A stretch of DNA of 64,000 nt from assembly GCF_004028635.1 (NCBI RefSeq), contig NZ_RQJW01000005.1, positions 496,001 to 560,000 of the forward strand. The letters are read 5' to 3'. The stretch's first letter is position 1. Each line of letters opens with the position of its first letter. The position numbers and the translations under genes were made by a program. The notes under the pieces are model-generated. The model did not search any database, was not told the DNA's origin, and was given only the letters and a program-made list of their open reading frames with translations. Shown one piece after another: positions 43,743-51,953 of the stretch. Source of the DNA: Streptomyces cyaneus (GTDB lineage Bacteria; Actinomycetota; Actinomycetes; Streptomycetales; Streptomycetaceae).

Positions 43743-44417
43743 TCACGCGAAGATGTTCAGCTCCCTCACCTCCGCCCCCGCCAGCTCGTACGACGCCCCC
43801 TCCACCGGCCGCCCCGCATACAGCCGTACGAGCGTGGCGGCGTCCCCGATGTAGCGGGCCGGTGGCCGTGGGGCCGTCGGGTCGCCCAGGCGCAGGGGCT
43901 CGTCGACGTCGTCCAGGTCGGCGTGCAGGGGCGTGTGCCGCCGCTCGCGGGTGAGCCAGGCGAGCAGCCGGAGCGCGTCGGGCAGCCCGGCCCCCGCGTA
44001 CGCCCCCGGCTCCCCGAGCACCTCCCGTACGTCACCGGCGTGCACCCACTCCCCCAGCGCAATGCCGTCCAGCGCCCCGCCGGCCTTGGCGATCACCGGC
44101 CCGGCCTCGGTCATCCCGCGCTCCAGCTCGTCGACGACCTGCGCGTCGGTCCAGTCGGCCCGCTCGGCGATGTCCCGGTCGTTGGACTCGGGCGAGAAGA
44201 CGCCCTCCTCGAACCGGTTCTCCACCACCCGCATCAACGCGGCCGAACAGTGCGCCAGCACATCCCGCACCGACCACCCCGGACACGCGGCGGTCGGCAG
44301 CGCGAAGTCGGCCTCCGACCTCGCCCGCAACAGCGGAACCAGCGCATCCCGCTCGACGACCAGCAGCCGCCCCGGCAGCTCGGGATCCCGTACGTCGTGC
44401 ACGTCAGCAGTAGTCAT
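43743..44417 (-). CDS. Maleylpyruvate isomerase-family (DinB-like, mycothiol-type) protein
   Basis: ATG 44417 gives 224 residues. The N-terminal four-helix DinB/MDMPI domain contains CPGWSVRDVLAHCSAALMRV with the metal-ligand-type His, and GEWVHAGDVREVLGEPG provides a second His. The C-terminal part includes the typical SCP2-like sequence (DAATLVRLYAGRPVEGASYE). Such proteins are mycothiol-dependent thiol enzymes in actinobacteria. It is divergent from the HD-domain gene with 66 bases between starts. Confidence 0.86.
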   Translation of the reverse strand: MTTADVHDVRDPELPGRLLVVERDALVPLLRARSEADFALPTAACPGWSVRDVLAHCSAALMRVVENRFEEGVFSPESNDRDIAERADWTDAQVVDELERGMTEAGPVIAKAGGALDGIALGEWVHAGDVREVLGEPGAYAGAGLPDALRLLAWLTRERRHTPLHADLDDVDEPLRLGDPTAPRPPARYIGDAATLVRLYAGRPVEGASYELAGAEVRELNIFA

Positions 44418-44483
44418 GGCCTCCACGCTAGGGGGCCGGGCGCGTGGCCGGGAGAACGCGGGCGCACCCGGGAGAATGACTCC

Positions 44484-45128
44484 ATGGCCGATCTCGACGC
44501 CCTGCGCACCCGTTTCGCCCAAGCCCTCGACGCGACCCGCTCCCCCGCCACCACCCCCGACCCGGCCCCGTACGCCGACAACCTCCTCACCCGCTGGCAG
44601 GAACCGCAGCGCCACTACCACACGCTCACCCACCTCACCGCGGTCCTGGACCGCATCGACGAGCTCGCCGACCACGCCGCCGACCCGGACGTCGTACGCC
44701 TCGCCGCCTGGTTCCACGACGCGGTGTACCTGCCCGACCGGTCGGAGAACGAGGAGCGTTCCGCCCGCCTCGCCGAACGCGCCCTCCCGGAAGCCGGTGT
44801 CCCCGCCGAGCGGACCGCCGAGGTGGCCCGCCTGGTCCGCCTCACCACTACCCACGCCCCGGCACCGGACGACCGCGACGGCCAGGTCCTGTGCGACGCC
44901 GACCTCGCGATCCTCGCCGCCCCGCCCTCCGCGTACGCCGCCTACACGGCCGCCGTCCGCGAGGAGTACCACTTCGTCCCGAACGACGCCTTCCGCGAGG
45001 GCCGGGCCGCGATCCTGCGCCAACTCCTCGACCTGCCAAGCCTGTTCAGCACGCCGTACGGGCAGGAGAAGTGGGAGGCCACCGCCCGCTACAACCTCTC
45101 CTCCGAGCTGGAAATGCTGTCGCTCTGA
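44484..45128 (+). CDS. HD-domain metal-dependent phosphohydrolase-like protein
   Basis: The 214-residue helical protein has HYHTLTHLTAVLDRI, AAWFHDAVYLPDRSENEERS (HD motif) and CDADLAILAAPPSAY with a further Asp; this His/His-Asp/Asp set fits an HD phosphohydrolase. The same family is often named 'NMDA receptor subunit-like' by mistake. The substrate is unknown. It is the first of a run of plus-strand genes, 27 bases before the GNAT fusion gene. Confidence 0.85.
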   Translation: MADLDALRTRFAQALDATRSPATTPDPAPYADNLLTRWQEPQRHYHTLTHLTAVLDRIDELADHAADPDVVRLAAWFHDAVYLPDRSENEERSARLAERALPEAGVPAERTAEVARLVRLTTTHAPAPDDRDGQVLCDADLAILAAPPSAYAAYTAAVREEYHFVPNDAFREGRAAILRQLLDLPSLFSTPYGQEKWEATARYNLSSELEMLSL

Positions 45129-45155
45129 CCAGCCCGCCGCCGTAGCCTGCTCGGC

Positions 45156-46274
45156 ATGCGAGACATAAGCGGGGAACGCGTGGAACAGGCCGTCGCGAGT
45201 TGCGTGGCGCTGCTGCGAACGGCGGCGGACCGGGACTGGACGGCCGTCAGCGCCGGACGGCTGGAGTGGGACTGCCACGCCACCGCGTTCCATATCGCCG
45301 AAGACCTCATCGCCTACGCCGCCAACCTGGCCGGACGCGCGCAGGACGACTACGTCCCGTTCGAGATCACCCTGGACGACGGCACCGACAACGAGGGCCT
45401 GCTGCAGGTCATCGAGACGACCGGCGCCCTCCTCACCGCCACCATCCGCACCACACCCCCCGAGGTGCGCGCCTTCCACCCCTACCCCTTCCGCAGCGCG
45501 AACCGCGAGGGCTTCGCGGCGATGGGCGTGGCGGAGGTCCTCCTCCACACGCACGACATCGCCGAGGGCCTGGGCCTGACCTACGAACCGCCCGCCGAAC
45601 TCCCCGAGTTCGTCCTCACCCGGATCTTCCCGCACGTCCAGCCCGGGCCCGACCACTGGCGCACCCTGCTGTGGGCCACCGGCCGAGGTGACCTGCCCGG
45701 CCGCGCGCCGGTCAGCGAATGGCGCTGGCGCAACAACCTCGTCATCCCCACCGACCGCCTCACCCTCCAGGGCGTCACCCCCGCGGCCGCCGCCGACCTG
45801 AGCGCGGGCGGCGACGGCGGGTTCACCTGGGTCGTGGGCGGCCCCTTCGAGGGGACGCGGGAGGCGGCCGGGATGACGATGAAGGCCTATGAGACGGGCG
45901 TGCACCGACCCGAGTTCGGCCTCTTCGTCCTCGTCCGCAAGGAGGACGACCTCGCGGTCGGCGGCATGGGCTTCCACGGCGTCCCCGACGAGGACGGCCG
46001 GGCGGAGGTCGGCTACGACCTCGTGGAGGGCGCCCGCGGCCGCGGCTACGCCAGCGAGGCGCTCACCGCGCTCTCGGAGTGGGCCCTGGCCCGTGACGAC
46101 GTACAACTCCTCTGCGCCACCGTCGAGGCCGACAACCACCCGTCACAGGGCGTCGCCACGCGCGCCGGGTATGTGCGGGCGACGGTCGAGGAGGAGCGGG
46201 CGGTGCAAGAGGGGCCCGACATGGACCCGACGCTCCGGCTGTACGTCCGCAGGGGGCGGCCCACGGCGGCCTAG
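45156..46274 (+). CDS. GNAT acetyltransferase fused to a DinB/MDMPI-type N-terminal domain
   Basis: The 372-residue protein starts MRDISGERVEQAVASCVALL and has an N-terminal helical domain with WDCHATAFHIAEDLIAYAAN (about residue 38) and EVLLHTHDIAEGLG (His pair), resembling the maleylpyruvate isomerase family. From about residue 200 it becomes a GNAT fold with EGARGRGYASEAL (acetyl-CoA site) and DNHPSQGVATRAGY. The reaction is unknown; fusion suggests a thiol or small-amine substrate. It probably forms an operon with the flanking plus-strand genes. Confidence 0.82.
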   Translation: MRDISGERVEQAVASCVALLRTAADRDWTAVSAGRLEWDCHATAFHIAEDLIAYAANLAGRAQDDYVPFEITLDDGTDNEGLLQVIETTGALLTATIRTTPPEVRAFHPYPFRSANREGFAAMGVAEVLLHTHDIAEGLGLTYEPPAELPEFVLTRIFPHVQPGPDHWRTLLWATGRGDLPGRAPVSEWRWRNNLVIPTDRLTLQGVTPAAAADLSAGGDGGFTWVVGGPFEGTREAAGMTMKAYETGVHRPEFGLFVLVRKEDDLAVGGMGFHGVPDEDGRAEVGYDLVEGARGRGYASEALTALSEWALARDDVQLLCATVEADNHPSQGVATRAGYVRATVEEERAVQEGPDMDPTLRLYVRRGRPTAA

Positions 46275-46314
46275 CCTGGGGCGGAGCCGACCCGCACCGC
46301 CGTAGGGAGCCGCC

Positions 46315-46734
46315 ATGTCGTTCACCGACGAGGAGATCGCCTACCTGAGCTCCAACCCGCTCGCCCGTTTCGCCAGCCTCTGCGCAGGCGAGCAGCCCGA
46401 TGTGGTGCCGGTGGCCCTGGAGTTCGACGGGACCCACTTCTGGGTGGGCGGCCCGCGCTCCGAAGTCCTCGGCACCCGCAAGTTCCGCAATGTCGCCCAC
46501 GGCCGCGACAAGGTGGCCTTCGTCGTGGACGACCTGCTCTCCATCGAGCCGTTCGTCGCCCGCGGCATCCGGGTGTACGGCGTCGCGGACGGCCCCGTGG
46601 AGCGGGAAGGCATGGTGGGTCCCGGTCACTATCTGCGCATCACGCCGACGCTCTCGTGGAGCTGGAACCTGTCGGATCCTCCCCGGCCGTCCGGGGACAC
46701 CTGGTACCCCATGCGCCGGGCCACGCACGCGTGA
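46315..46734 (+). CDS. Pyridoxamine 5'-phosphate oxidase-like, F420-type flavin/deazaflavin-binding protein
   Basis: The 139-residue split-barrel protein contains YLSSNPLARFASLCAGEQPD, ALEFDGTHFWVGG, RKFRNVAHGRDKVAFVVDD and GIRVYGVADGPVE. This matches PPOX-class F420-dependent oxidoreductases in actinobacteria. The cofactor is inferred from family membership. It lies 40 bases after the GNAT gene. Confidence 0.85.
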   Translation: MSFTDEEIAYLSSNPLARFASLCAGEQPDVVPVALEFDGTHFWVGGPRSEVLGTRKFRNVAHGRDKVAFVVDDLLSIEPFVARGIRVYGVADGPVEREGMVGPGHYLRITPTLSWSWNLSDPPRPSGDTWYPMRRATHA

Positions 46735-46820
46735 CCCACGTCACGTTCGCTCATGTCACATCCCGCCCGACCGTTCCGTCATATCTGCGTAACCCGACGA
46801 CAACGGCAAGGGAGTTGGCC

Positions 46821-47294
46821 ATGAACGCCCGCTTGAACCTCCTCGAGAACCCGATCACCGGCAAGGTCATCAAGCACTTCGGGGCGGCCGGCAAGGTGGT
46901 GCACGACTCGCCGCTGCCGCTCAGCACCCAGCACCTTGTGACGCTCCGGGCCAGCCAGATCAACGGCTGCGGCTTCTGCACCGACATGCACAGCAAGGAC
47001 GCCGTGGCCGCCGGCGAGGACTGGCTTCGCCTCAATCTGGTCGCGGCCTGGCGGGAGGCCACCTGCTTCACCGAGGCCGAGCGCGCCGCCCTGGAACTCA
47101 CCGAGCAGGGCACCCGCATCGCGGACGGCGCCGGTGGGGTCCCGGACGAGATCTGGGAGAACGCCGCCAAGCACTACGACGAGGAACAGCTCGGCGCCCT
47201 GGTGATCCTGATCGCCATGATCAACACCTACAACCGGCTGAACGTCATGATCCAGCAGCCCGCGGGCAGCTACCAGCCCGGCCAGTTCGCCTAG
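46821..47294 (+). CDS. AhpD-like carboxymuconolactone decarboxylase-family protein
   Basis: ATG 46821 has AAGGGAG well placed upstream. The 157-residue helical protein has the catalytic Cys pair in NGCGFCTDMHSKDAVAAG (CxxC plus distal His), the AhpD-type peroxidase motif. It probably reduces peroxides or alkyl hydroperoxides with a thiol partner. Close to the mycothiol- and F420-type genes, this suggests a small redox cluster, though not a proven operon. Confidence 0.88.
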   Translation: MNARLNLLENPITGKVIKHFGAAGKVVHDSPLPLSTQHLVTLRASQINGCGFCTDMHSKDAVAAGEDWLRLNLVAAWREATCFTEAERAALELTEQGTRIADGAGGVPDEIWENAAKHYDEEQLGALVILIAMINTYNRLNVMIQQPAGSYQPGQFA

Positions 47295-47326
47295 CCGGGA
47301 GCACTGCGCGCGAGACCGAGGGGGCG

Positions 47327-47596
47327 CTAGCCGGCCGCCCGCCCCTTCGGCCGCCGCAGCCCCGCCTCCGTCAACAACCGCACCACCTCACGGCTGCTGA
47401 CCTCCACGGCACCCGCGCGCACCACATCGGCGTACCGATCCGACGGGATGTCGTAGTGATCCCGCTCGAAGGCCCGCCGCGGCACGCCCAACTCGTCGGC
47501 GAACGCATGCAGTTCGTCGTACGACACGTCACTCACGAGGTGCGACCACATCCGGCCGTGCCCCGGCCAGGTCGGCGGGTCGATATAGATCGTCAC
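47327..47596 (-). CDS. DUF4031 protein
   Basis: The 89-residue protein begins MTIYIDPPTWPGHGRMWSHL and contains LVSDVSYDELHAFADELGVP and FERDHYDIPSDRY, the recognisable DUF4031 pattern. The conserved Asp/His residues hint at a metal site but no activity is known. It follows the zinc-ribbon-type gene across a 49-base spacer made of tandem 9-base repeats. Confidence 0.85.
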   Translation of the reverse strand: MTIYIDPPTWPGHGRMWSHLVSDVSYDELHAFADELGVPRRAFERDHYDIPSDRYADVVRAGAVEVSSREVVRLLTEAGLRRPKGRAAG

Positions 47597-47600
47597 GACG

Positions 47601-47653
47601 TCACGCGTCTCACGCGTCTCACGTGGCTCACGCGGCTCACGCGGCTCACGAGG
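47601..47653. repeat. Short tandem 9-base repeat between two minus-strand genes
   Basis: Six near-identical units (TCACGCGTC, TCACGCGTC, TCACGTGGC, TCACGCGGC, TCACGCGGC, TCACGAGG) fill almost the whole spacer and run into the stop of the upstream gene. No known element matches. Confidence 0.85.
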
Positions 47654-48032
47654 ACGGCGCCCCGCCCAGGCCGGACGACCCCAGCGAGCCCACCGCCGCG
47701 ACCTTCACCCCCGCCTGGTGGCACACCCAGTGCGGATCGGGCCCCAACTCCGGCTCGACGTCCAGCGCATGCGGGTCACCGGTGCCGCACACCGGGCACA
47801 GCGGCCAGCGGCCGTGCCGTTCCAGCAGCGCGTCCTGCACATCCTGGGCGACCAGCCCGGCCACGTACTGCACACCCTCCGGCCACTGGTCCACCCACCA
47901 GCGCCGTTGTACGACCGACTCCTCGACCAGCGACACGACGTCCGCCTCGGCGACCTTGCCCGCGACCAGGTCGGCGAGCACGAGGGCGCGGGCGGCGTGC
48001 AGCGCCTGCTCCAGCGGACTGATGGGTTCCAT
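47646..48032 (-). CDS. Conserved protein with zinc-finger-like Cys motif (128 aa)
   Basis: ATG 48032 gives EPISPLEQALHAARALVLAD, a helical first half, then CPVCGTGDPHALDVEPELGP with CH further on (WVCHQAG), a likely Cys2-CysHis zinc site. I cannot name the family. It is divergent from the RpiR-type regulator, with about 55 bases between starts, so they probably share promoter DNA. Confidence 0.72.
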   Translation of the reverse strand: MEPISPLEQALHAARALVLADLVAGKVAEADVVSLVEESVVQRRWWVDQWPEGVQYVAGLVAQDVQDALLERHGRWPLCPVCGTGDPHALDVEPELGPDPHWVCHQAGVKVAAVGSLGSSGLGGAPSS

Positions 48033-48051
48033 GCACCTATTGTGCGCACTC

Positions 48052-48083
48052 TTGACCAAGACACCGAGCCGAAAATATCTTTC
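48052..48083 (+). promoter_or_regulatory. Promoter and operator of the RpiR-type regulator, probably leaderless
   Basis: TTGACC at 48052-48057 and ATATCT at 48075-48080 are spaced 17 bases, a sigma-HrdB-type promoter. The -10 region lies inside GAAAATATCTTTC (48071-48083), an inverted repeat of GAAA/TTTC like known RpiR/MurR operators. The GTG start at 48088 lies seven bases beyond the -10, so transcription would begin at about the start codon and no RBS is seen. Confidence 0.6.
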
Positions 48084-48087
48084 ATAC

Positions 48088-49053
48088 GTGACCCAGAGAG
48101 TGAAGGAAAGTTTCGGCAGCGGCGGTGGCAGCGGCAGCGCAGGAGCCGGGTCGGGAGGAGCTGGGTCGGGCCCGAGCGGACCCCCGCCCGCCCCCGCCGC
48201 CCTCGCGGCCAAGGTGCGCACGCTCGCCCCGTCGATGACCCGCTCCATGCAGCGCGTCGCCGAAGCGGTCGCGAACGACCCGGCGGGCTGCGCGGCCCTC
48301 ACGGTCACCGGCCTCGCCGAACTCACCGGCACCAGCGAGGCGACGGTCGTACGCACCGCCCGCCTCCTCGGCTACCCCGGCTACCGCGACCTGCGCCTCG
48401 CCCTCGCCGGCCTCGCCGCCCAGCAGCAGTCGGGCCGCGCCCCCGCCATAACGACCGACATCGCGGTGGACGACCCCATCGCCGACGTGGTGGCGAAACT
48501 CGCCTACGACGAGCAGCAGACCCTCGCCGACACGGCCGCCGGCCTCGACACCGTCCAGCTGGGAGCGGCGGTGTCGGCTGCCGCGGCGGCCCGCCGTATC
48601 GACGTGTACGGCGTCGGCGCGTCAGGGCTGGTCGCGCAGGACCTCACGCAGAAGCTCCTGCGCATAGGGCTGATAGCCCACGCGCACAGCGATCCGCACC
48701 TCGCCGTGACGAACGCCGTGCAGCTCCGTGCGGGTGACGTGGCCATCGCCATCACGCATTCCGGGTCGACGGGGGACGTCATCGAGCCGCTGCGGGTCGC
48801 TTTCGAGCACGGGGCCACGACGGTCGCCATCACCGGTCGCCCGGACGGGCCCGTCACTCAGTACGCCGATCACATCCTTACGACGTCGACGGCTCGGGAG
48901 AGTGAGCTGCGGCCGGCGGCGATGTCGTCCCGGACCAGTCAGCTGCTTGTGGTGGACTGTCTGTTCGTGGGGGTTGCTCAGCGGACTTACGAGATGGCGG
49001 CGCCTGCGTTGGCCGCGTCTTATGAGGCACTGGCGCATCGCCATCGTCGATAG
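48088..49053 (+). CDS. RpiR/MurR-family transcriptional regulator
   Basis: The GTG at 48088 gives 321 residues. After a Gly/Ser-rich leader of about 40 residues, an RpiR-type winged helix (about 50-110; SMQRVAEAVANDPAGCAALT, ELTGTSEATVVRTARLLG) is followed by a SIS sugar-phosphate domain (VYGVGASGLVAQDLTQKLLR, AIAITHSGSTGDVIEPLRVA). It lies directly upstream of murQ in the same direction and so probably senses MurNAc-6-phosphate or a related amino sugar and controls the murQ unit. Confidence 0.9.
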   Translation: MTQRVKESFGSGGGSGSAGAGSGGAGSGPSGPPPAPAALAAKVRTLAPSMTRSMQRVAEAVANDPAGCAALTVTGLAELTGTSEATVVRTARLLGYPGYRDLRLALAGLAAQQQSGRAPAITTDIAVDDPIADVVAKLAYDEQQTLADTAAGLDTVQLGAAVSAAAAARRIDVYGVGASGLVAQDLTQKLLRIGLIAHAHSDPHLAVTNAVQLRAGDVAIAITHSGSTGDVIEPLRVAFEHGATTVAITGRPDGPVTQYADHILTTSTARESELRPAAMSSRTSQLLVVDCLFVGVAQRTYEMAAPALAASYEALAHRHRR

Positions 49054-49082
49054 ACCGTAGGTCCAACGGTCGCGGGTCGTCT

Positions 49083-49150
49083 GCGGGTCCGTCGTGGCTG
49101 GTCGCGCCCACGCGGCGGAGCCGCATATCAATACAGCCCCGCGCCCCTGA
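49083..49150. repeat. Variant copy of the intergenic repeat
   Basis: GTGGCTGGTCGCGC is followed by an inserted 29-base string (CACGCGGCGGAGCCGCAT and on) and then by CCCCGCGCCCCT. The outer parts match the repeat at 42655-42895, so this is an interrupted copy. Confidence 0.6.
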
Positions 49151-49191
49151 AGGTCGGACAGGACACCGCACATCAGAAAGAGCCGTCTCTC

Positions 49192-50124
49192 ATGACCTCG
49201 ACTTCCAACCCTCGAGATCTCCGCGCCGAGTTGGACTCCCTCACCACCGAGGCCTTCCGGCCCGAGCTCGCCGAGATCGATCAGCTCCCCACCCTCGACA
49301 TCGCCCGGCTCATGAACGGCGAAGACACTTCCGTGCCCACCGCCGTGGCCTCGCGCCTCCCCCAGATCGCCGCCGCCATCGACGCCATCGCCGACCGGAT
49401 GGCGCAGGGCGGTCGGCTCATCTACGCCGGCGCGGGGACGGCCGGTCGCCTGGGTGTGCTGGACGCCTCCGAGTGCCCGCCCACCTTCAACACCCGCCCC
49501 TCCCAGGTCGTCGGGCTCATCGCGGGCGGCCCGGAAGCGATGGTCACCTCGATCGAGGGCGCCGAGGACTCCAAGGACCTGGCCCGCGCCGACCTCGACG
49601 CCCTCGCGCTCACCGTCGCCGACACCGTGGTCGGCATCTCGGCCTCCGGGCGCACCCCGTACGCGATCGGCGCGGTCGAACACGCCCGTGCGCAGGGCGC
49701 GCTGACGATCGGCCTGTCCTGCAACCCCGACAGCGCCCTCGCCGCTGCCGCCGAGCACGGCATCGAGATCGTCGTGGGCCCGGAACTGCTGACCGGCTCG
49801 ACGCGCCTGAAGGCCGGCACCGCCCAGAAACTGGTCCTCAACATGCTCTCGACGATCACGATGATCCGCCTGGGCAAGACCTACGGGAACCTGATGGTCG
49901 ACGTCCGCGCCTCCAACGACAAGCTACGGGCCCGCTCCCGCCGTATCGTCGCCCTGGCCACGGGCGCGGACGACACCGACATCGAGCGGGCCCTGACGGA
50001 GGCGGGCGGCGAGGTGAAGACGGCGATCCTGATCCTGCTGGGGGATGTGGACGGCCCCACGGCCGCCCGCCTCCTGGAGGAATCCGACGGCCACCTGCGC
50101 GCCGCGCTCGCGGCGGCTACCTGA
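49192..50124 (+). CDS. murQ: N-acetylmuramic acid 6-phosphate etherase MurQ
   Basis: The 310-residue enzyme has the MurQ SIS domain: LIYAGAGTAGRLGVLDASEC, GPEAMVTSIEGAEDSKDLAR with the family Glu, and VGISASGRTPYAIGA, then GTAQKLVLNMLSTITMIRLG. It cleaves the lactyl ether of MurNAc-6-phosphate to give GlcNAc-6-phosphate and D-lactate during peptidoglycan recycling. It lies immediately downstream of the RpiR-type regulator with 138 bases between them, which include a repeat. Confidence 0.95.
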   Translation: MTSTSNPRDLRAELDSLTTEAFRPELAEIDQLPTLDIARLMNGEDTSVPTAVASRLPQIAAAIDAIADRMAQGGRLIYAGAGTAGRLGVLDASECPPTFNTRPSQVVGLIAGGPEAMVTSIEGAEDSKDLARADLDALALTVADTVVGISASGRTPYAIGAVEHARAQGALTIGLSCNPDSALAAAAEHGIEIVVGPELLTGSTRLKAGTAQKLVLNMLSTITMIRLGKTYGNLMVDVRASNDKLRARSRRIVALATGADDTDIERALTEAGGEVKTAILILLGDVDGPTAARLLEESDGHLRAALAAAT

Positions 50125-50175
50125 CCCACTTCTCAAGGGCCGCCGTACGGACAACTCCCCTGTTAGCGTGACCAC

Positions 50176-51018
50176 ATGACGGCACCGACCACCTTCCGCA
50201 TCGGCGGCGACCTGGAAGTACGGCGACTCGGATTCGGGGCGATGCACCTGCGGCCGGAGACCGCCGAGGCCCGTGCCGCCTGCGTCGCGGTCGCCCGGCG
50301 GGCCGTCGAACTGGGTGTCACGCTGATCGACACGGCGCACATGTACGGCTGGGGCGCCAACGAGGATCTGCTGGCCGAGGCCCTGCACCCGTACCCCGCC
50401 GACCTCGTGATCGCCACGAAGGCAGGTATCCGCCGGACCACCTCCGGCGAGGGCTGGCGGCACGCGGGCGAGCCGGCCGACCTCCGCGCCCAGGTCGACG
50501 AGGCCCTGCTCCGCCTCCGCCTCGACCGCGTCGAACTGCTCCAACTCCACCGCCTCGACCCGGGCGTACCCCTCCCCGACCAGCTCGGCGCTCTCCGCGA
50601 CCTGCGCGACGAGGGCAAGGTGGGCCGGATCGGCCTGTCCGAGGTCACGGCCTCCGAGCTCGCGGAGGCCAGGACCGTCGTCGACATCGCAAGCGTCCAG
50701 AACCGCTACAACCTCCTCGACCGCGAGCACGAACCCGTACTCAAGGCCTGCGAGTCGGCGGGCATCGCATTCCTGCCGTGGCGGCCGGTGGCGGCGGGAC
50801 AGTCGGGGGCCAGGTCGGAGATCGCCGCGGTGGCGAAGGAACTCGGCGCGACCCCGACGCAGGTCGTCCTGGCCTGGCTCCTCGCCCACTCGCCGGTGAT
50901 CGTCCCGATCCCGGGGACGACGAGCATCACGCACCTGGAGGAGAACCTCGGCGCGAACGCCGTCCGCCTCACCCAGGACCAGTACGACCGCCTGAACCGC
51001 GCCTCCGAGTCGGCCTAG
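50176..51018 (+). CDS. Aldo/keto reductase
   Basis: The 280-residue protein has the AKR catalytic set visible: TLIDTAHMYGWGANEDLLAE (Asp and Tyr), VIATKAGIRR (Lys) and LLQLHRLDPG (His), plus a C-terminal NADP site (IVPIPGTTSITHLEENLGAN). It is a soluble NADPH-dependent carbonyl reductase of unknown substrate. It is 51 bases after murQ and may be cotranscribed; no connection with muropeptides is evident. Confidence 0.93.
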   Translation: MTAPTTFRIGGDLEVRRLGFGAMHLRPETAEARAACVAVARRAVELGVTLIDTAHMYGWGANEDLLAEALHPYPADLVIATKAGIRRTTSGEGWRHAGEPADLRAQVDEALLRLRLDRVELLQLHRLDPGVPLPDQLGALRDLRDEGKVGRIGLSEVTASELAEARTVVDIASVQNRYNLLDREHEPVLKACESAGIAFLPWRPVAAGQSGARSEIAAVAKELGATPTQVVLAWLLAHSPVIVPIPGTTSITHLEENLGANAVRLTQDQYDRLNRASESA

Positions 51019-51063
51019 GTCCATCGAGTTCATTTCCGGCCGGGGATCCGCTCAGGGACCGTT

Positions 51064-51888
51064 TCAGGAGCGCGGCAAGAAGCGAGCGATCTCCGCCGCC
51101 ACGGCTTCGGGGACGACTGACGGTGCGAAGTGCATCTGGCCGGGGAACGTCGTGAGGGTGACGTGGGGCAGTACGGCCGCGAGCCGGTCGAGGGTTGCGG
51201 GCATCGGCTGCCAGGTGTCGGCCCCGCGCATCAGCAGCGTCGGTGCGGTGACAGCGGACCACCGCTCCATGTCCACCGAGTCGGCGGCCATCGATTCGAG
51301 GTCACGACACCAGCCGGGTGCGTCGTCGGGGTGGTTGTCGTCCGACTCGCCGGCATCCATCAGGTCCAGCAGCGCGGCCGGGACGCGGGCCACCTTCTCC
51401 CCCAGCAGACGATCGGCCCGCCGCCGGTCACCGCGCGCGGTCAGTTCCTCGAACTCAGCCAGCACAGGCGCCAGTTCCTCGCCCGCCGCGTACAGCGGCG
51501 GCTCCCACAGCACCAGGGAGCGAACCGGCAGTCCGGCTGCCATGGCGTGCAAGGCAACGGTGGCGCCGTAGGACATGCCGATCAGGTGTACGGGACGGCC
51601 GATCTTGTCGATCAACGCCCTGAGATCCCCCACCTCGTCAGCGAAGCACTTCGGCGACCGGCCCGGCCCACTCGGGGCGTATCCGCGCCGGGCGGGCAGC
51701 CACAGCTCGAACCGGTCGGCAAGTTGTTCAGCCACCGGCTGCCAAGAGTGCAGCCCACCGCCGGAACCGTGAACCAGGACGACCGGCGGCCCGGAGCCGA
51801 GCTGTCGACAGCTGATGGCTGTCCCGTCGAAGGACTCGAACGATACGAAGGACCCGGAGAACTCTGACAACTCGATCGCACTCGGCAT
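51064..51888 (-). CDS. Alpha/beta hydrolase
   Basis: ATG 51888 gives 274 residues. The oxyanion region VVLVHGSGGGLHSWQPVA, nucleophile elbow HLIGMSYGATVALH (Ser in GMSYG), an Asp in LLMRGADTWQPMP and a His in FPGQMHFAPS complete the triad. An N-terminal stretch (SEFSGSFVSFESFDGTAISC) is slightly unusual. Substrate unknown. It ends 46 bases from the aldo/keto reductase stop in convergent orientation. Confidence 0.9.
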   Translation of the reverse strand: MPSAIELSEFSGSFVSFESFDGTAISCRQLGSGPPVVLVHGSGGGLHSWQPVAEQLADRFELWLPARRGYAPSGPGRSPKCFADEVGDLRALIDKIGRPVHLIGMSYGATVALHAMAAGLPVRSLVLWEPPLYAAGEELAPVLAEFEELTARGDRRRADRLLGEKVARVPAALLDLMDAGESDDNHPDDAPGWCRDLESMAADSVDMERWSAVTAPTLLMRGADTWQPMPATLDRLAAVLPHVTLTTFPGQMHFAPSVVPEAVAAEIARFLPRS

Positions 51889-51953
51889 GCCGGGACCGTT
51901 GCACGGTACATCCGGTCCGGTCCACCGAATTTCCGCAGCTGGGGGCAGCCGCC

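Noticed and set aside
44418..46139. N-terminal extension of the maleylpyruvate isomerase-like gene to 46139
   Set aside because: The extension lies antisense to the HD and GNAT genes, lacks an RBS, and the family start fits the ATG at 44417.
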